This document shows, in pieces, positions 43,865 to 53,169 of a stretch of DNA of 56,211 nt. The position numbers and the translations under genes are program-made. Below the pieces are notes generated by a model. That model saw only the letters and a list, made by a program, of their open reading frames with translations, ran no database searches and was not told where the DNA came from. The first letter of the stretch is position 1, and each line of letters opens with the position of its first letter. Origin of the DNA: Silicimonas sp. (GTDB taxonomy: Bacteria > Pseudomonadota > Alphaproteobacteria > Rhodobacterales > Rhodobacteraceae); assembly GCA_022819605.1 (NCBI GenBank), contig JAJEGW010000056.1:1-56211 (forward strand). Reading direction: 5' to 3'.

Positions 43865-44473
43865 ATGAGTGACAAGGCGACACGTCACCGCGACAAAATG
43901 AAAAAGATCAAGGCGGCGCGCGACCGGATGATGGAAACGAAGACCGAGGAAAAGGGCCTGATCGTCATTCATACGGGGCCGGGCAAGGGAAAGTCGTCCT
44001 CCGCGTTCGGCATGCTCGTCCGCTGCATTGCGCATGGCATGCCCGCTGCGGTAGTTCAGTTCATCAAGGGCGCCTGGGGCACGGGAGAACGTGACTTTTT
44101 CGCCGAGCATTTCGCCGACAAGGTAACTTGGGTGACCAGCGGAGAAGGCTTCACGTGGGAAACCCAGGATCGCGAACGCGACATTGCTGCGGCCCAGGCA
44201 GGCTGGAACAAGGCCAAGGCCCTGATCCGCGACCCGGAAATTCGCTTCGTGCTTCTGGACGAAATCAACATCGCGCTCCGGTACGAGTATCTCGACATAG
44301 ACGAGGTCGTTGAGTTCCTTCTCACCGAAAAGCCGGAGATGACCCATGTCGTGCTCACTGGCCGCAATGCCCACGACAAGCTCGTCGAACGCGCCGATCT
44401 CGTGACCAATATGAAGCTCGTCAAGCACCCCTTCCGGGACGGCATCAAGGCCCAGAAAGGAATCGAGTTTTGA
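43865..44473 (+). CDS. cobO: Cob(I)yrinic acid a,c-diamide adenosyltransferase
   Basis: This 202-residue CobA/CobO-type enzyme transfers the adenosyl group of ATP to the reduced cobalt of the corrin ring. The P-loop HTGPGKGKSSSAFG lies at about 36-49. Later motifs are VQFIKGAWGTGERDFF and VLLDEINIALRYEYLD (Walker B-like), and the C-terminus ends HPFRDGIKAQKGIEF, all standard for the family. A basic N-terminal stretch (TRHRDKMKKIKAARDRM) is also typical. The strong GGGAGG site lies 6 bases upstream. It heads the plus-strand pair cobO-cobQ. Confidence 0.97.
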   Translation: MSDKATRHRDKMKKIKAARDRMMETKTEEKGLIVIHTGPGKGKSSSAFGMLVRCIAHGMPAAVVQFIKGAWGTGERDFFAEHFADKVTWVTSGEGFTWETQDRERDIAAAQAGWNKAKALIRDPEIRFVLLDEINIALRYEYLDIDEVVEFLLTEKPEMTHVVLTGRNAHDKLVERADLVTNMKLVKHPFRDGIKAQKGIEF

Positions 44474-44597
44474 TCTTGCAGCATTGCACCGCGCAGAATT
44501 TGAAAGCGAACCCGGTCCGCACATCGCGCCTTGCATCATCATGCCCAACCATGATGGAAATCATGCGCGGTAAACCCGCGTCGCGACCGTTCGGGAC

Positions 44598-46043
44598 ATG
44601 ACCGGAGCCCTCATGCTGCAAGGCACCGGCTCAAATGTCGGAAAGTCCATCCTTGTCGCAGGCCTGGCACGCGCCGCCCGGAACAGGGGCATCTCCGTAA
44701 CCCCATTCAAGCCGCAGAACATGTCGAACAATGCCGCTGTCACCGTGGATGGCGGCGAGATTGGGCGCGCCCAGGCGCTTCAAGCCCTCGCGGCTGGTCT
44801 CCAACCTCACACCGACATGAATCCGGTCTTGCTGAAGCCGGAGTCCGAAACCGGCGCCCAGGTTGTCGTTCAGGGCAAGCGGCACTCAACCGTCAAGGCT
44901 CGGGAATACGGGGACCTGAAGGCAGATCTTCTGATCCCAGTTTTCGAGAGCTACCGGAGACTCCGATCGTCCCATGATCTTGTCCTTGTGGAAGGTGCAG
45001 GATCTCCCGCCGAGGTAAACCTGCGCGAGGGGGACATTGCCAACATGGGTTTCGCGCAATCGGCCGATGTTCCGGTCGTTCTCATTGGCGACATAGACCG
45101 TGGCGGAGTCATCGCGCAGCTTGTCGGCACCCGGGCCATCCTTGATCCCGCGGATGCGGAACGGATAAAAGGATTTATTGTCAACAAGTTCCGAGGTGAT
45201 CCGGCCCTGTTCGCGGACGGCTACAGGATCGCCGAAGACAAGGCCGGCTGGCGCGGCTTCGGCATCCTGCCGTGGTTTCAGAACGCGTGGAAGCTACCAG
45301 CCGAGGACGCACTCGACATCAGTGGGACCGAGGAAGGCGACTTTCACGTTGTTTGCCTGCGCTTCGACCGAATCGCGAATTTCGACGACCTTGACCCCCT
45401 CGCGCAGGAGGCATCGGTGCGCCTCTCCATGCTCGGCGCAGGCCAGGCTATTCCTGGCGACGCAGATCTCGTGATCCTGCCAGGAAGCAAGTCAACACGC
45501 GGTGATCTCGCATTCCTGAGGGATCAAGGCTGGGACATCGATCTCCTCGCGCATTCACGGCGGGGCGGCCGGGTTCTCGGGATCTGCGGCGGTTACCAAA
45601 TGCTGGGCCGAACCATCAAAGACCCCGATGGAATCGAGGGCGCGCCGGGCTCAACTCCTGGTCTCGGCCTGCTCGATGTCGAAACCGAAATGACGGCGCA
45701 AAAGCGCCTCACCGAAACGCCCGCTCGGCATGTTGCGACGAATGCGCCCTTTCTCGGATACGAAATTCACATGGGTCGCACCACAGGCCCCGACACCGAT
45801 CGCCCGTACGCCGTCGCAGCAAGCGGACCGGACGGGGCCACCAGCGCGGACGGGAAGGTCTCTGGAAGCTATTTCCACGGCATGTTTCGGGACGACGGTT
45901 TCCGCGGTGCGTTTCTCAGAAGCCTTGGGCAGGAACCATCGGGGTTCTCCTATGTCGCCGCCGTGGATGGCACACTTGAGGAGCTCGCCCGACACATGGA
46001 AACGCATCTCGACCTAGACGCTCTCCTGGAGCTCGCCCAATAG
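44598..46043 (+). CDS. cobQ: Cobyric acid synthase
   Basis: This 481-residue enzyme uses glutamine and ATP to amidate four carboxylates of adenosylcobyrinic acid a,c-diamide, giving adenosylcobyric acid. The N-terminal ATPase domain starts [20 protein letters not shown] and contains [14 protein letters not shown]. The C-terminal class I glutamine amidotransferase domain has the nucleophile cysteine in [10 protein letters not shown] and the partner His in SGSYFHGMF. It lies 124 bases after cobO and converges with the decarboxylase gene, 30 bases apart. Confidence 0.97.
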   Translation: MTGALMLQGTGSNVGKSILVAGLARAARNRGISVTPFKPQNMSNNAAVTVDGGEIGRAQALQALAAGLQPHTDMNPVLLKPESETGAQVVVQGKRHSTVKAREYGDLKADLLIPVFESYRRLRSSHDLVLVEGAGSPAEVNLREGDIANMGFAQSADVPVVLIGDIDRGGVIAQLVGTRAILDPADAERIKGFIVNKFRGDPALFADGYRIAEDKAGWRGFGILPWFQNAWKLPAEDALDISGTEEGDFHVVCLRFDRIANFDDLDPLAQEASVRLSMLGAGQAIPGDADLVILPGSKSTRGDLAFLRDQGWDIDLLAHSRRGGRVLGICGGYQMLGRTIKDPDGIEGAPGSTPGLGLLDVETEMTAQKRLTETPARHVATNAPFLGYEIHMGRTTGPDTDRPYAVAASGPDGATSADGKVSGSYFHGMFRDDGFRGAFLRSLGQEPSGFSYVAAVDGTLEELARHMETHLDLDALLELAQ

Positions 46044-46073
46044 GCACCACGACCACGCGATCAGTCATTTTCC

Positions 46074-47030
46074 TCAAAGGAGCGCCGCTTCCACGCGCGG
46101 CCAGTGATCCGGCCCGGGAATGCCCAGCCGAAGCCAGTTCGTCGAGTAGGGAAACGTCCTGCTCCAGATCCGCTCCGTTGCAAGATGCACCTGTGCGTCT
46201 TCGGCATCCGGCACCCGGTAAAGCCGGAACAGCTCGCTTCCGCCGACGAATTCCCAACCACCCGTCTGGGCTAGATCGTCAAGTCTCGCCGCATCCCTTG
46301 CAAGTCTTGCTGCCGCCGCCTTGCGCCACGCCGTATCGGCCAGCGCAGCCTGCCCCGCTCGAATCGCGACTCCCGAAACCGGCCAAGGTCCTACCAGTTC
46401 GGCCAAGGCCGCAAGACGGGCCTCGCTACCGAGAACAAATCCCAAGCGAAGGCCGGCGAGCCCATAGAACTTGCCGAAGGAACGTAGCACGAGCGTGTTG
46501 TCGGGGATTTCCCGGGCCAAGGAAATATCCGGGCGCGGGTCGACGAAACTTTCGTCCACGACGAGAATCCCGACCTGCGTTGCGATGGCTCGCAACTGCT
46601 CTGGCGCCAAGGTTCGCCCATCCGGATTGTTCGGATTGACCACGACGGCCGCGTCCGCTCCTGCGAGTGCAGTCGGACGCTCAACGGTCTCGACCGTCCA
46701 ACCGCTTCGCGCGAAGCTCGCTGCATGCTCGTTGTAAGTCGGGCCGAGCACCCGGACCAATCCGGGCTTGCTGGACACGGGAATCATCTGGATTGCGGCC
46801 TGTGCCCCGGCGACGGGCAGCACCCCTGTCACACAGCCATATGCCATGCGGGCCGTTTCGCGCAGCAATTCCATGTTGGAACGCATCGGCAGGTCAGTCC
46901 AGGCTCGATCATCGAACTCGGGCAACGGATAGGGGCTCAAATTGATGCCAGTAGAGAGATCGATCCATTCCTCGGGCCCGCCGCCCCACCTGGCCATGGC
47001 CGTATCGAGATTGCCCCCGTGATCGCGCAT
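46074..47030 (-). CDS. cobC: L-threonine-O-3-phosphate decarboxylase
   Basis: This 318-residue PLP enzyme of the aminotransferase fold converts threonine phosphate to (R)-1-amino-2-propanol phosphate, the linker of the nucleotide loop. It is called CobD in Salmonella and CobC in the Pseudomonas denitrificans scheme used here. The N-terminus HGGNLDTAMARWGG and IDLSTGINLSPYPLP are diagnostic. The PLP lysine lies in SFGKFYGLAGLRLGF, with VDESFVDP before it. It is slightly short for the family. The threonine kinase two genes upstream on the same strand supplies its substrate. Confidence 0.93.
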   Translation of the reverse strand: MRDHGGNLDTAMARWGGGPEEWIDLSTGINLSPYPLPEFDDRAWTDLPMRSNMELLRETARMAYGCVTGVLPVAGAQAAIQMIPVSSKPGLVRVLGPTYNEHAASFARSGWTVETVERPTALAGADAAVVVNPNNPDGRTLAPEQLRAIATQVGILVVDESFVDPRPDISLAREIPDNTLVLRSFGKFYGLAGLRLGFVLGSEARLAALAELVGPWPVSGVAIRAGQAALADTAWRKAAAARLARDAARLDDLAQTGGWEFVGGSELFRLYRVPDAEDAQVHLATERIWSRTFPYSTNWLRLGIPGPDHWPRVEAALL

Positions 47031-47039
47031 GGGCGGAAT

Positions 47040-47984
47040 CTACAGCACCGCCAGCAGGACCAAAAGCACGGCAGCCAAAATCATTGCCTTGCGATAAACA
47101 CGAATTCCGGCCTCGATGTCCTCTGGGCCCGGTTCGCTGCCATCCGGGTTCACGAAGGGATCGCTGCTCAGACCCGCATGACCTGCATAAATTCGCGGCC
47201 CGGAGAGCTTCACTCGCAGCGCACCGGCCATCGCGGCTTCGGGCCATCCTGCATTGGGCGAACGGTGGCGACGGGCGTCCCGAAACACGATCCGGAGAAC
47301 ACGGCGAGGCGCACCGGAAACACCGGCAAGCAGAACCGCGGTCAACCGCGCCGGTACAAGGTTAGCGAGGTCGTCGATCCGTGCGGAAGCCCAGCCAAAC
47401 GCCTCGTGCCGAACAGTTCGGTGTCCTAACATCGAGTCGAGCGTGTTGACCGCCTTGTATGCGGCGATGCCCGGCAACCCAAAGAGGGTTCCCCAGAATA
47501 GAGGAGCCACGACACCATCGGAGGAGTTTTCGGCAAGACTTTCCAGTGACGCCCTCGCCATGGCGGGCGAATCCAGGATCGCCGGATCCCGACCGACAAT
47601 CTTCGAGACCGCCTCCCGCGCACCGGAGACGTCACCTTCCGCAAGCGGTTCCGCGACTGCCCGTACATGCTCGTCAAGCGATCGTGCGGCCAGGAAAGGC
47701 CAGGCCAGCACGCCCGCAATCGCCATGCCCAAGAACCCTCCCGGCAGCACCATGGTGATGCACCATGCAATGCCGCCCGTGGTGGCAATCACGGCAAGTG
47801 CCACCGTGATGCCGTTCCGCTTGCGCACGGCGTCCGGCAATTCGCTCCGATTGAAACGAAGGTCTGCCTCGGCAATCAACCGCCCCATCCAGCCAACAGG
47901 GTGCCCGATCCGGCGATAGAGCCAGTCTGGCCAACCGATCGCAGCATCCAGCGCAAGCGCGATGAGCATTGCAGCCGCGCTCAT
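47040..47984 (-). CDS. cbiB: Adenosylcobinamide-phosphate synthase
   Basis: This 314-residue membrane protein attaches aminopropanol phosphate to adenosylcobyric acid. It is CbiB in Salmonella and CobD in Pseudomonas denitrificans. Family signatures are the early DAAIGWPDWLYRRIGHPVGWMG, the SLESLAENSSDGVVAPLFWG segment and YKAVNTLDSMLGHR. Four to five membrane segments are predicted. ATG at 47984 overlaps the stop of the kinase gene as ATGA, so translation is coupled. It ends 10 bases before the decarboxylase start. Confidence 0.95.
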   Translation of the reverse strand: MSAAAMLIALALDAAIGWPDWLYRRIGHPVGWMGRLIAEADLRFNRSELPDAVRKRNGITVALAVIATTGGIAWCITMVLPGGFLGMAIAGVLAWPFLAARSLDEHVRAVAEPLAEGDVSGAREAVSKIVGRDPAILDSPAMARASLESLAENSSDGVVAPLFWGTLFGLPGIAAYKAVNTLDSMLGHRTVRHEAFGWASARIDDLANLVPARLTAVLLAGVSGAPRRVLRIVFRDARRHRSPNAGWPEAAMAGALRVKLSGPRIYAGHAGLSSDPFVNPDGSEPGPEDIEAGIRVYRKAMILAAVLLVLLAVL

Positions 47985-48796
47985 GCGGCGCCTTTCGTGG
48001 CAAAGCGCAGCACGTCGGCGTAACCCTCGGCCTGCAATCGATCTTCTACTCCCGCCGGTACGTGGCCAGGCTCGAACAGGAGGCCCCTGGCGGACCCCGT
48101 ATGCGCTCGGCACCATCCGAGCGCATTGAAGTCCTGCGCCAAGGTCGCCGTGCCGTCGTCCGCTGGACCTCTCAAGGCGGTTGTCCTCTCGGCCGAAACC
48201 GTGGCAATGCGGGCAAGCTCAATTCTGTCTCCCGCCTCTGCAGCCGCAATCCAGTTCGGGACAAGATCCGAAATGTCGGCAAAGCGCGAGTCGTCCGGCA
48301 CCGTCTGAATCGGCGGTCCAAGAAACCCGCCAACCACCGCAAGCGCCGGCGGTTGCGGCAACGAACGCACCGCTCGCGCTTCCCGCGATGCCCAAAGAAG
48401 CGTTTCCGGCCTGTCCATCATCAGCGGGTCGACGGCACCCTCGGCCTCAAGACACGCGTTCGCCAGAGCCTCCGGCGAAGCGCCAATGCCCATCGCCCTT
48501 GCAAGTGCCAGAAGCATGGCCGTCGACATTCCGGCTCCTGCGCCCGACCTCGCGTCCGCGATCACTTCAATGTCCGCCCTTGGTGGTTCGAGATCCAAGG
48601 CCTGCAGGAACGCGCCAACCACGGTCGGAGGCAGCGGCGATGGAATGTCCGGACGCCTCCCGCTGGACCTCATCAAGGAAACGCTGGCGCCGAGCGTCTC
48701 GCACGGCAGCGTCACGAGCACGACCGGACCTCCTGATCCGAGCCGGCCTTGCAGCCACTCTCCGAAATGCCCGGTGACGCGATGCAAAGGTCTCAC
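47981..48796 (-). CDS. bluE: L-threonine kinase (PduX/BluE-like GHMP kinase)
   Basis: This 271-residue GHMP-fold kinase is predicted to make L-threonine-O-3-phosphate for the decarboxylase of this cluster. RVTGHFGEWLQGRLG at the N-terminus and the ATP loop ARSGAGAGMSTAMLLALA (about 82-99) are the visible signatures. BluE is the Rhodobacter name and PduX the Salmonella name for this function. The start is GTG 48796, overlapping the phosphatase stop as GTGA; no ATG fits. It is followed by cbiB with a 4-base overlap. Confidence 0.87.
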   Translation of the reverse strand: MRPLHRVTGHFGEWLQGRLGSGGPVVLVTLPCETLGASVSLMRSSGRRPDIPSPLPPTVVGAFLQALDLEPPRADIEVIADARSGAGAGMSTAMLLALARAMGIGASPEALANACLEAEGAVDPLMMDRPETLLWASREARAVRSLPQPPALAVVGGFLGPPIQTVPDDSRFADISDLVPNWIAAAEAGDRIELARIATVSAERTTALRGPADDGTATLAQDFNALGWCRAHTGSARGLLFEPGHVPAGVEDRLQAEGYADVLRFATKGAA

Positions 48797-49371
48797 GCAG
48801 GCCTCCAGTTCACCTCTGCCACCGAAAGCGGCACACCCCGCGCACAGCGAAATCGCGTGATCGAGAGCGGAAGTATTTCAAAGGCAAGCCCAGCGGTCTG
48901 CTCACCCAGGACCATCGACAGCGCGGCGCGAACGACGCCTGCATGCGTTATCGCGACAACCGGCCCGGATTCGGTCTTCTCGGCCAGGGCGCACAGGGCG
49001 GGACTGGCGCGATCGCAGAGGTCGCCGAAACTCTCGCCTCCTTCCGGCCGCAGGCTGACAATCTCCGCGCGTGAAAGGTCCCCCAGGTCCGGAGTGTCCT
49101 CATGCGCCATTCCCTCCCATGCCCCGAAGTCCTGTTCCCAGAGCCGTTCGTCTTCGCGCAGGCGTGCCCTTGGCCACAGGTGCGATGCAGTCAGGCGGCA
49201 ACGCAGCGCCGGGCTGGTCCAGATCTCGTCGAACGAAGGGAGCAATTGAGCGAGTGCGGCCATGGCCTTGGTTGCGGCATCCGCCAGCCCGACATCCGTG
49301 CGACCGCACAGGCGTCCCCGGGTGTCGGCATCGGCATGGCGGATCAGGACCAGATCGGTGGAGGAAAACAC
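48793..49371 (-). CDS. Histidine phosphatase, probable alpha-ribazole phosphatase
   Basis: This 192-residue protein is of the phosphoglycerate-mutase/histidine phosphatase type. The catalytic RH lies in LIRHADAD, the second His in ITHAGVVRAAL, and acidic EQDFGAWEGMAHED in between. It most likely removes the 5'-phosphate of alpha-ribazole phosphate or of cobalamin 5'-phosphate in loop assembly, as CobC does in Salmonella. The call rests on context, since the fold is shared by many phosphatases. The start appears to be GTG 49371. Divergent from cobU with 50 bases between. Confidence 0.8.
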   Translation of the reverse strand: MFSSTDLVLIRHADADTRGRLCGRTDVGLADAATKAMAALAQLLPSFDEIWTSPALRCRLTASHLWPRARLREDERLWEQDFGAWEGMAHEDTPDLGDLSRAEIVSLRPEGGESFGDLCDRASPALCALAEKTESGPVVAITHAGVVRAALSMVLGEQTAGLAFEILPLSITRFRCARGVPLSVAEVNWRPA

Positions 49372-49421
49372 GCCGCCCGCTCGCTTTTCTTCACAACGGA
49401 TTTCTGCAATGTCATGCCGCC

Positions 49422-49940
49422 ATGGGAATGTCGATACTCATTACCGGCGGCGCACGTTCGGGAAAGAGCCGGCTTGCCGAAGGCTGGGCCACGCGGGGCG
49501 GCGCCGCGATCTACATTGCCACCTGCCGAGCCAAAGATGTCGAGATGGAGGCTCGCATCGCCGAACACCGGGCCAGGCGCGGTCCGGAATGGAAGACCCT
49601 GGAGGAACCGGTTGATCTTGTCGGCGTGCTTGACAGCACCGATGGCGAGGGAACGCGACTCGTCGACAGCCTGACGCTTTGGCTGGCAAACCTGATGGAG
49701 GACGGACACGATTGGCAAGTGTCCGTCGAAGACCTCGTGCGAACGCTTCATCGCCAGGCGTCTCCAGTCATACTTGTCTCCGACGAAGTGGGGTCGGGAA
49801 TCGTGCCTGAGAGCCCTCTAGCCCGCGACTTCCGGGACGCTTTGGGCCTCGTGAATCAGGCCATTGCCGTTGCTTCTGACGAGGTGTATCTGGCCGTGGC
49901 CGGACATCCATTGAAGGTCAAGCCCAATGCCACTGGCTAG
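49422..49940 (+). CDS. cobU: Bifunctional adenosylcobinamide kinase/guanylyltransferase
   Basis: This 172-residue protein is CobU in Salmonella and CobP in Pseudomonas denitrificans. It phosphorylates adenosylcobinamide and then loads GMP to give adenosyl-GDP-cobinamide. The P-loop ITGGARSGKSRLAEGWA sits at the N-terminus. YIATCRAKDVEMEARIAEHRARR carries the guanylylated His region, and ILVSDEVGSGIVPESPLARDFRD follows later. ATG 49422 (MGMSIL) and 49428 (MSIL) are both possible; no clear ribosome-binding site decides. It overlaps cobT by 14 bases. Confidence 0.94.
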   Translation: MGMSILITGGARSGKSRLAEGWATRGGAAIYIATCRAKDVEMEARIAEHRARRGPEWKTLEEPVDLVGVLDSTDGEGTRLVDSLTLWLANLMEDGHDWQVSVEDLVRTLHRQASPVILVSDEVGSGIVPESPLARDFRDALGLVNQAIAVASDEVYLAVAGHPLKVKPNATG

Positions 49941-50940
49941 CGTAACAGCGCTGCACCAGATCGCCGGCCTGGTGCAGGAACTTCCCAAATTCGACAAGGA
50001 CAGCGCCGAAGCCGCGCGGGATCGGCAAGACCAGCTTACCAAGCCTCCCGGCGCCTTGGGAAAGCTGGAGGACCTAGCGGTCTTCATGGCCGGTTGGCAG
50101 AGGTCTCCCCGGCCCGAGATCAGGATCGCACAGGCCCTCGTCTTCGCGGGCAACCACGGCATATGCGCCCAGGGCATCAACCCGTTTCCGCAATCGGTCA
50201 CCGCGCAGATGGTTGCCAACTTCGAAGCCGGTGGCGCCGCGATCAACCAGCTCTGCAAGGCGAACGGCGCAGACCTGTCGGTCATCGCCCTTGATCTGGA
50301 TCGGCCCACCGAGGACTTCACGCAAGATCCTGCCATGACCGAGTCGGACTGCCTCGACGCCGTGAAACGGGGCGCCGAGGCCGTGGACGACACCGCCGAC
50401 ATCCTGATTCTCGGCGAAATGGGCATCGGCAACTCAACGGTTGCCGCCGCGCTCTCCACCGCGATCTTTGGCGGCGACGCTCGGGATTGGGTTGGTCCGG
50501 GGACCGGTTCGGATGCGGACGGCATTGCCCGAAAGATACGCGTGGTCGAGGAAGGCTTGGGGCGTCATGGCAATGAGGCGCCGCTCGACAAGCTGGCCGC
50601 ATTGGGCGGACGGGAGCAGGCGGCCATCTGCGGTGCGGTACTTGCCTCCCGGGAAGCCAGACTCCCTGTCATCCTGGACGGCTATATCTGCACCGCAGCG
50701 ACAGCACCGCTCCACGCGGTCGACCCGGAACTGCTGGCCCATTGCCTGATCGGGCATCGGAGTTCCGAACCCGGACATCGCCGGCTCATAGATGCCATGG
50801 GCAAGGATCCCGTCCTCGACTTCTCCATGAGGCTTGGCGAGGGAACGGGCGCGGCACTGGCCCTTGGCATCCTCAGAAGCGCGCTGGCCTGCCACAACGG
50901 AATGGCGACTTTCGCGGAGGCGGGAGTGGCCGGGGCATGA
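49927..50940 (+). CDS. cobT: Nicotinate-nucleotide-dimethylbenzimidazole phosphoribosyltransferase
   Basis: This 337-residue enzyme makes alpha-ribazole 5'-phosphate from nicotinate mononucleotide and dimethylbenzimidazole (CobU in Pseudomonas denitrificans naming). Signatures include RQDQLTKPPGALGKLEDLA, VFAGNHGICAQGINPFPQ, ILGEMGIGNSTVAAAL and, near the end, DFSMRLGEGTGAALALG with the catalytic glutamate. ATG 49927 lies within cobU and its stop overlaps the cobS start as ATGA, so cobU-cobT-cobS is one coupled unit. Confidence 0.97.
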   Translation: MPLASVTALHQIAGLVQELPKFDKDSAEAARDRQDQLTKPPGALGKLEDLAVFMAGWQRSPRPEIRIAQALVFAGNHGICAQGINPFPQSVTAQMVANFEAGGAAINQLCKANGADLSVIALDLDRPTEDFTQDPAMTESDCLDAVKRGAEAVDDTADILILGEMGIGNSTVAAALSTAIFGGDARDWVGPGTGSDADGIARKIRVVEEGLGRHGNEAPLDKLAALGGREQAAICGAVLASREARLPVILDGYICTAATAPLHAVDPELLAHCLIGHRSSEPGHRRLIDAMGKDPVLDFSMRLGEGTGAALALGILRSALACHNGMATFAEAGVAGA

Positions 50941-51686
50941 ATTTGGCCCGTACGAGATGGGTCGAGATCAAGCTTGCCTTTGCCGTCCTGACCCGATTGC
51001 CATGCGGTCCGGAGCCAGGCGAACAAGTGCAAATCGGCAACGCCGCATGGGCCTTCCCGCTTGTCGGCATCGCCGTGGGGCTCATTTCCGGATCGATCTA
51101 TCTTGCCGCGACCTTGATGCTCCCTGCCCTGCCGTCGGCGATTCTCGCAATGATTGCGGCCATTCTGGCAACTGGAGCGCTTCACGAGGACGGACTTGCC
51201 GACGTGGCGGACGGATTTGGCGGCGGCTCGTCGCGGAACGACAAGCTTCGGATCATGCGCGACAGCCAGGTTGGCAGCTTCGGCGTGGTCGCGCTGGTTG
51301 CGACACTCGGCCTTACAGCCAGTGCCATGGCGACCGCGCCAGCCGAGATGCGTACCCTAGTCTGGTTCGCAGCCATCGGCGCCTGCAGCCGTGCCGCAAT
51401 GGTCATTCCCATGGCACTGCTGCAGCCCGCGCGTTCGGATGGCCTCGGGCATGCAGCGGTGCTGGCACTCGGCTGGCGCTTCTGGATTGCGATCGCATTC
51501 GCCGCCTGTGTCGCGTTCTTGACGATACCTGTTGTGATCCTTCCCACGGCCTTGATTGCGGCGCTTGTGGTCCCGCTCGCGAGGCGGCAGATCGGCGGCC
51601 AGACCGGAGACCTCCTCGGTGCGATCCAGAAAGTCAGCGAATGCGCGTGCTGGCTTGCGGTGGCGATCCAAGTGAGCGCATCGTAG
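50937..51686 (+). CDS. cobS: Adenosylcobinamide-GDP ribazoletransferase (cobalamin synthase)
   Basis: This 249-residue polytopic membrane protein joins adenosyl-GDP-cobinamide with alpha-ribazole or its phosphate to form the final corrinoid. Its signature is ALHEDGLADVADGFGGGSSRNDKLRIMRDSQVGSFG (split here: ALHEDGLADVADGFGGG, then KLRIMRDSQVGSFG), which holds the acidic metal-binding residues. About six membrane segments follow. The start overlaps the cobT stop as ATGA. It is the last gene of the B12 cluster. Confidence 0.96.
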   Translation: MNLARTRWVEIKLAFAVLTRLPCGPEPGEQVQIGNAAWAFPLVGIAVGLISGSIYLAATLMLPALPSAILAMIAAILATGALHEDGLADVADGFGGGSSRNDKLRIMRDSQVGSFGVVALVATLGLTASAMATAPAEMRTLVWFAAIGACSRAAMVIPMALLQPARSDGLGHAAVLALGWRFWIAIAFAACVAFLTIPVVILPTALIAALVVPLARRQIGGQTGDLLGAIQKVSECACWLAVAIQVSAS

Positions 51687-52358
51687 GGACACATCGTAGT
51701 CTGACCTGCCGGGCACGCCGCACGAAGGATCTGGCGACCCCTTGCGTCGGGCTGCTTCAGGTGAACGGGATCGAATCCCGAGATGCCCGGCAAGTCTCGA
51801 TGAAACCCTGAGCCCGGAGGCATGACCCTGCGTGCGGAAAGTTCTGGTCTCGCAATCACCTTTTTTTGGCCTGCATCCAAGCAGGTCGTAACGCACCGCA
51901 GATCGATCAAGGCGCGAACCGATTCCCAGCGCGGCATCGACGCCTTCAGTTGCGATCAATCACTTCCGGGATCTCGGCGAAGCCCGTCAGGCATGGATGC
52001 TTGGCCGATACCGATCGCAATCGCCGCTCCAAGCAGCATTCGGTACACGCTCATCGGGAATGCCCTGTTACGCAACACGACTTTGACTTTAGCAAGGAAG
52101 CCCGGTGAGAGAATCGAATGTCTAAACCATCTGTCGGCCCTTCCTTTTGGCTGCGGATTGCTAAGCGACTAAGCAATTGCGCGTTGCCTACATTTGCGTA
52201 GACAATGGCACTCAAAGCGAGTGAACGGTTCTTGACGCCGCAGTGAATGGCCGTGTCGCTGGAATCGTGACCTTCAACCTGGGGTACATTAAAGGTGTTG
52301 ATCAGAAGTCCGGACTGGAATTGATGACGCCCGTAGATGCACTGAATAGGATTTGGCC
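51687..52358. other. 672-base stretch without an identifiable gene
   Basis: This region follows cobS and begins the gene-poor zone. Frames exist on both strands, but none has a credible start or domain. CGGGATCGAATCCCG at 51766-51780 is an inverted repeat resembling a T-arm but without a tRNA around it. A CCTTTTTTTGG run lies at 51859-51869. Codon texture and base composition become less biased from about 52000, which suggests transferred or decayed DNA. Confidence 0.45.
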
Positions 52359-52637
52359 ATGAATCTGACCGCCTCCTTTCCATTGAAATTGCCTGTCTCT
52401 CTCAAGAACGCCGTTGCGGAAGTGTGCCGCGAAGAGGGTACCAGCATCAACCAGTTCGTAGTCGTCGCTCTCACCGAGAAGCTCGCAACAATTCGAACGG
52501 ACCGCTTCTTTGCCGAGCGGCGCGCAAGTGCCGACGTTGACGCAGCGCAGCGAATTCTACTTCGGGAAGGGGGACAACCTCCGGATCCGGAAGATCGGTT
52601 ACCGCTGGATACTGAGACCGGCACGGATGCTCCGTGA
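52359..52637 (+). CDS. HicB-like/RHH antitoxin-type protein, no partner seen
   Basis: This 92-residue protein has PLKLPVSLKNAVAEVCREEG followed by TSINQFVVVALTEKLATI, the ribbon-helix-helix pattern of the HicB-like and related type II antitoxins. The tail is acidic and Pro-rich. ATG at 52359 is preferred over an in-frame TTG at 52353. No HicA or other toxin gene is recognisable on either side, so it is an orphan, a solitary regulator or a leftover of a toxin-antitoxin pair. Confidence 0.7.
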   Translation: MNLTASFPLKLPVSLKNAVAEVCREEGTSINQFVVVALTEKLATIRTDRFFAERRASADVDAAQRILLREGGQPPDPEDRLPLDTETGTDAP

Positions 52638-52821
52638 TTCACGGAGAGGCCCGGAAAGGCCGCTCATGAATGAAGGACGCTTGGAAATGTGCCGAGAGAG
52701 CACGGGCAATCTTAAAGCGCTTGCTTCGAGCAAATTGAGTCCTGCGAAGAGGAAGTCCTGACCCTCGGTCGGCCGGTCGCGGACGGCGTCCAATTCACGT
52801 GTCCAGATCGAGACCGTAAAG

Positions 52822-53151
52822 ATGGGAAAATTGCGGTTCGCCAAGGTTCCGGGCGTTCGAAACACGGTCGGAAACGTCGAGGTCATCACTGACGCGAACG
52901 AACAGAACTCCCATCCCGAATTTATGGAAGTGATCGACGAGGCGCGAAGGCACGATGGCCGTATCAAAACCGTTACTCGGGTCGTCTCCCTTGATTCCGC
53001 GGCTTCAAGGGTCCTTCAACTCGCTGACGTGGTCGCGCACTCTCGAGCCTGCATGGACAAGGCCGAGATTAACGCAAATTGCTTGCGCAACACCTACAAT
53101 GCCGGAATCCTGAAATTAGAAGAGCCGTCCGGTGAGGGACGGCCCCTTTGA
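52822..53151 (+). pseudogene. C-terminal fragment resembling DUF3800 proteins
   Basis: This 109-residue frame ends in VVSLDSAASRVLQLADVVAHSRA, similar to the conserved QLADxxA segment near the end of DUF3800 proteins, a family of RNase H-like fold seen around mobile elements and defence loci. The expected N-terminal half with the FxDESG motif is missing: the in-frame sequence upstream meets a stop at 52759 and shows no such motif. The last codons overlap a terminator-like hairpin. It is most simply a truncated remnant. The family match is from pattern memory, so moderate only. Confidence 0.5.
53124..53149 (+). terminator. Intrinsic terminator-like hairpin at the end of the DUF3800-like frame
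   Basis: GCCGTCC-GGTGAG-GGACGGC forms a perfect 7-bp stem at 53124-53143, followed by CCCTTTG and then AATTC. The T-run is short. It overlaps the last codons (SGEGRPL) of the preceding frame. Confidence 0.5.
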
Positions 53152-53169
53152 ATTCGTTGCGGCTAGCAA

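Noticed and set aside
51766-51780. T-arm-like CGGGATCGAATCCCG
   Set aside because: No matching acceptor, D-arm or anticodon arm could be found on either strand; it is a plain inverted repeat.
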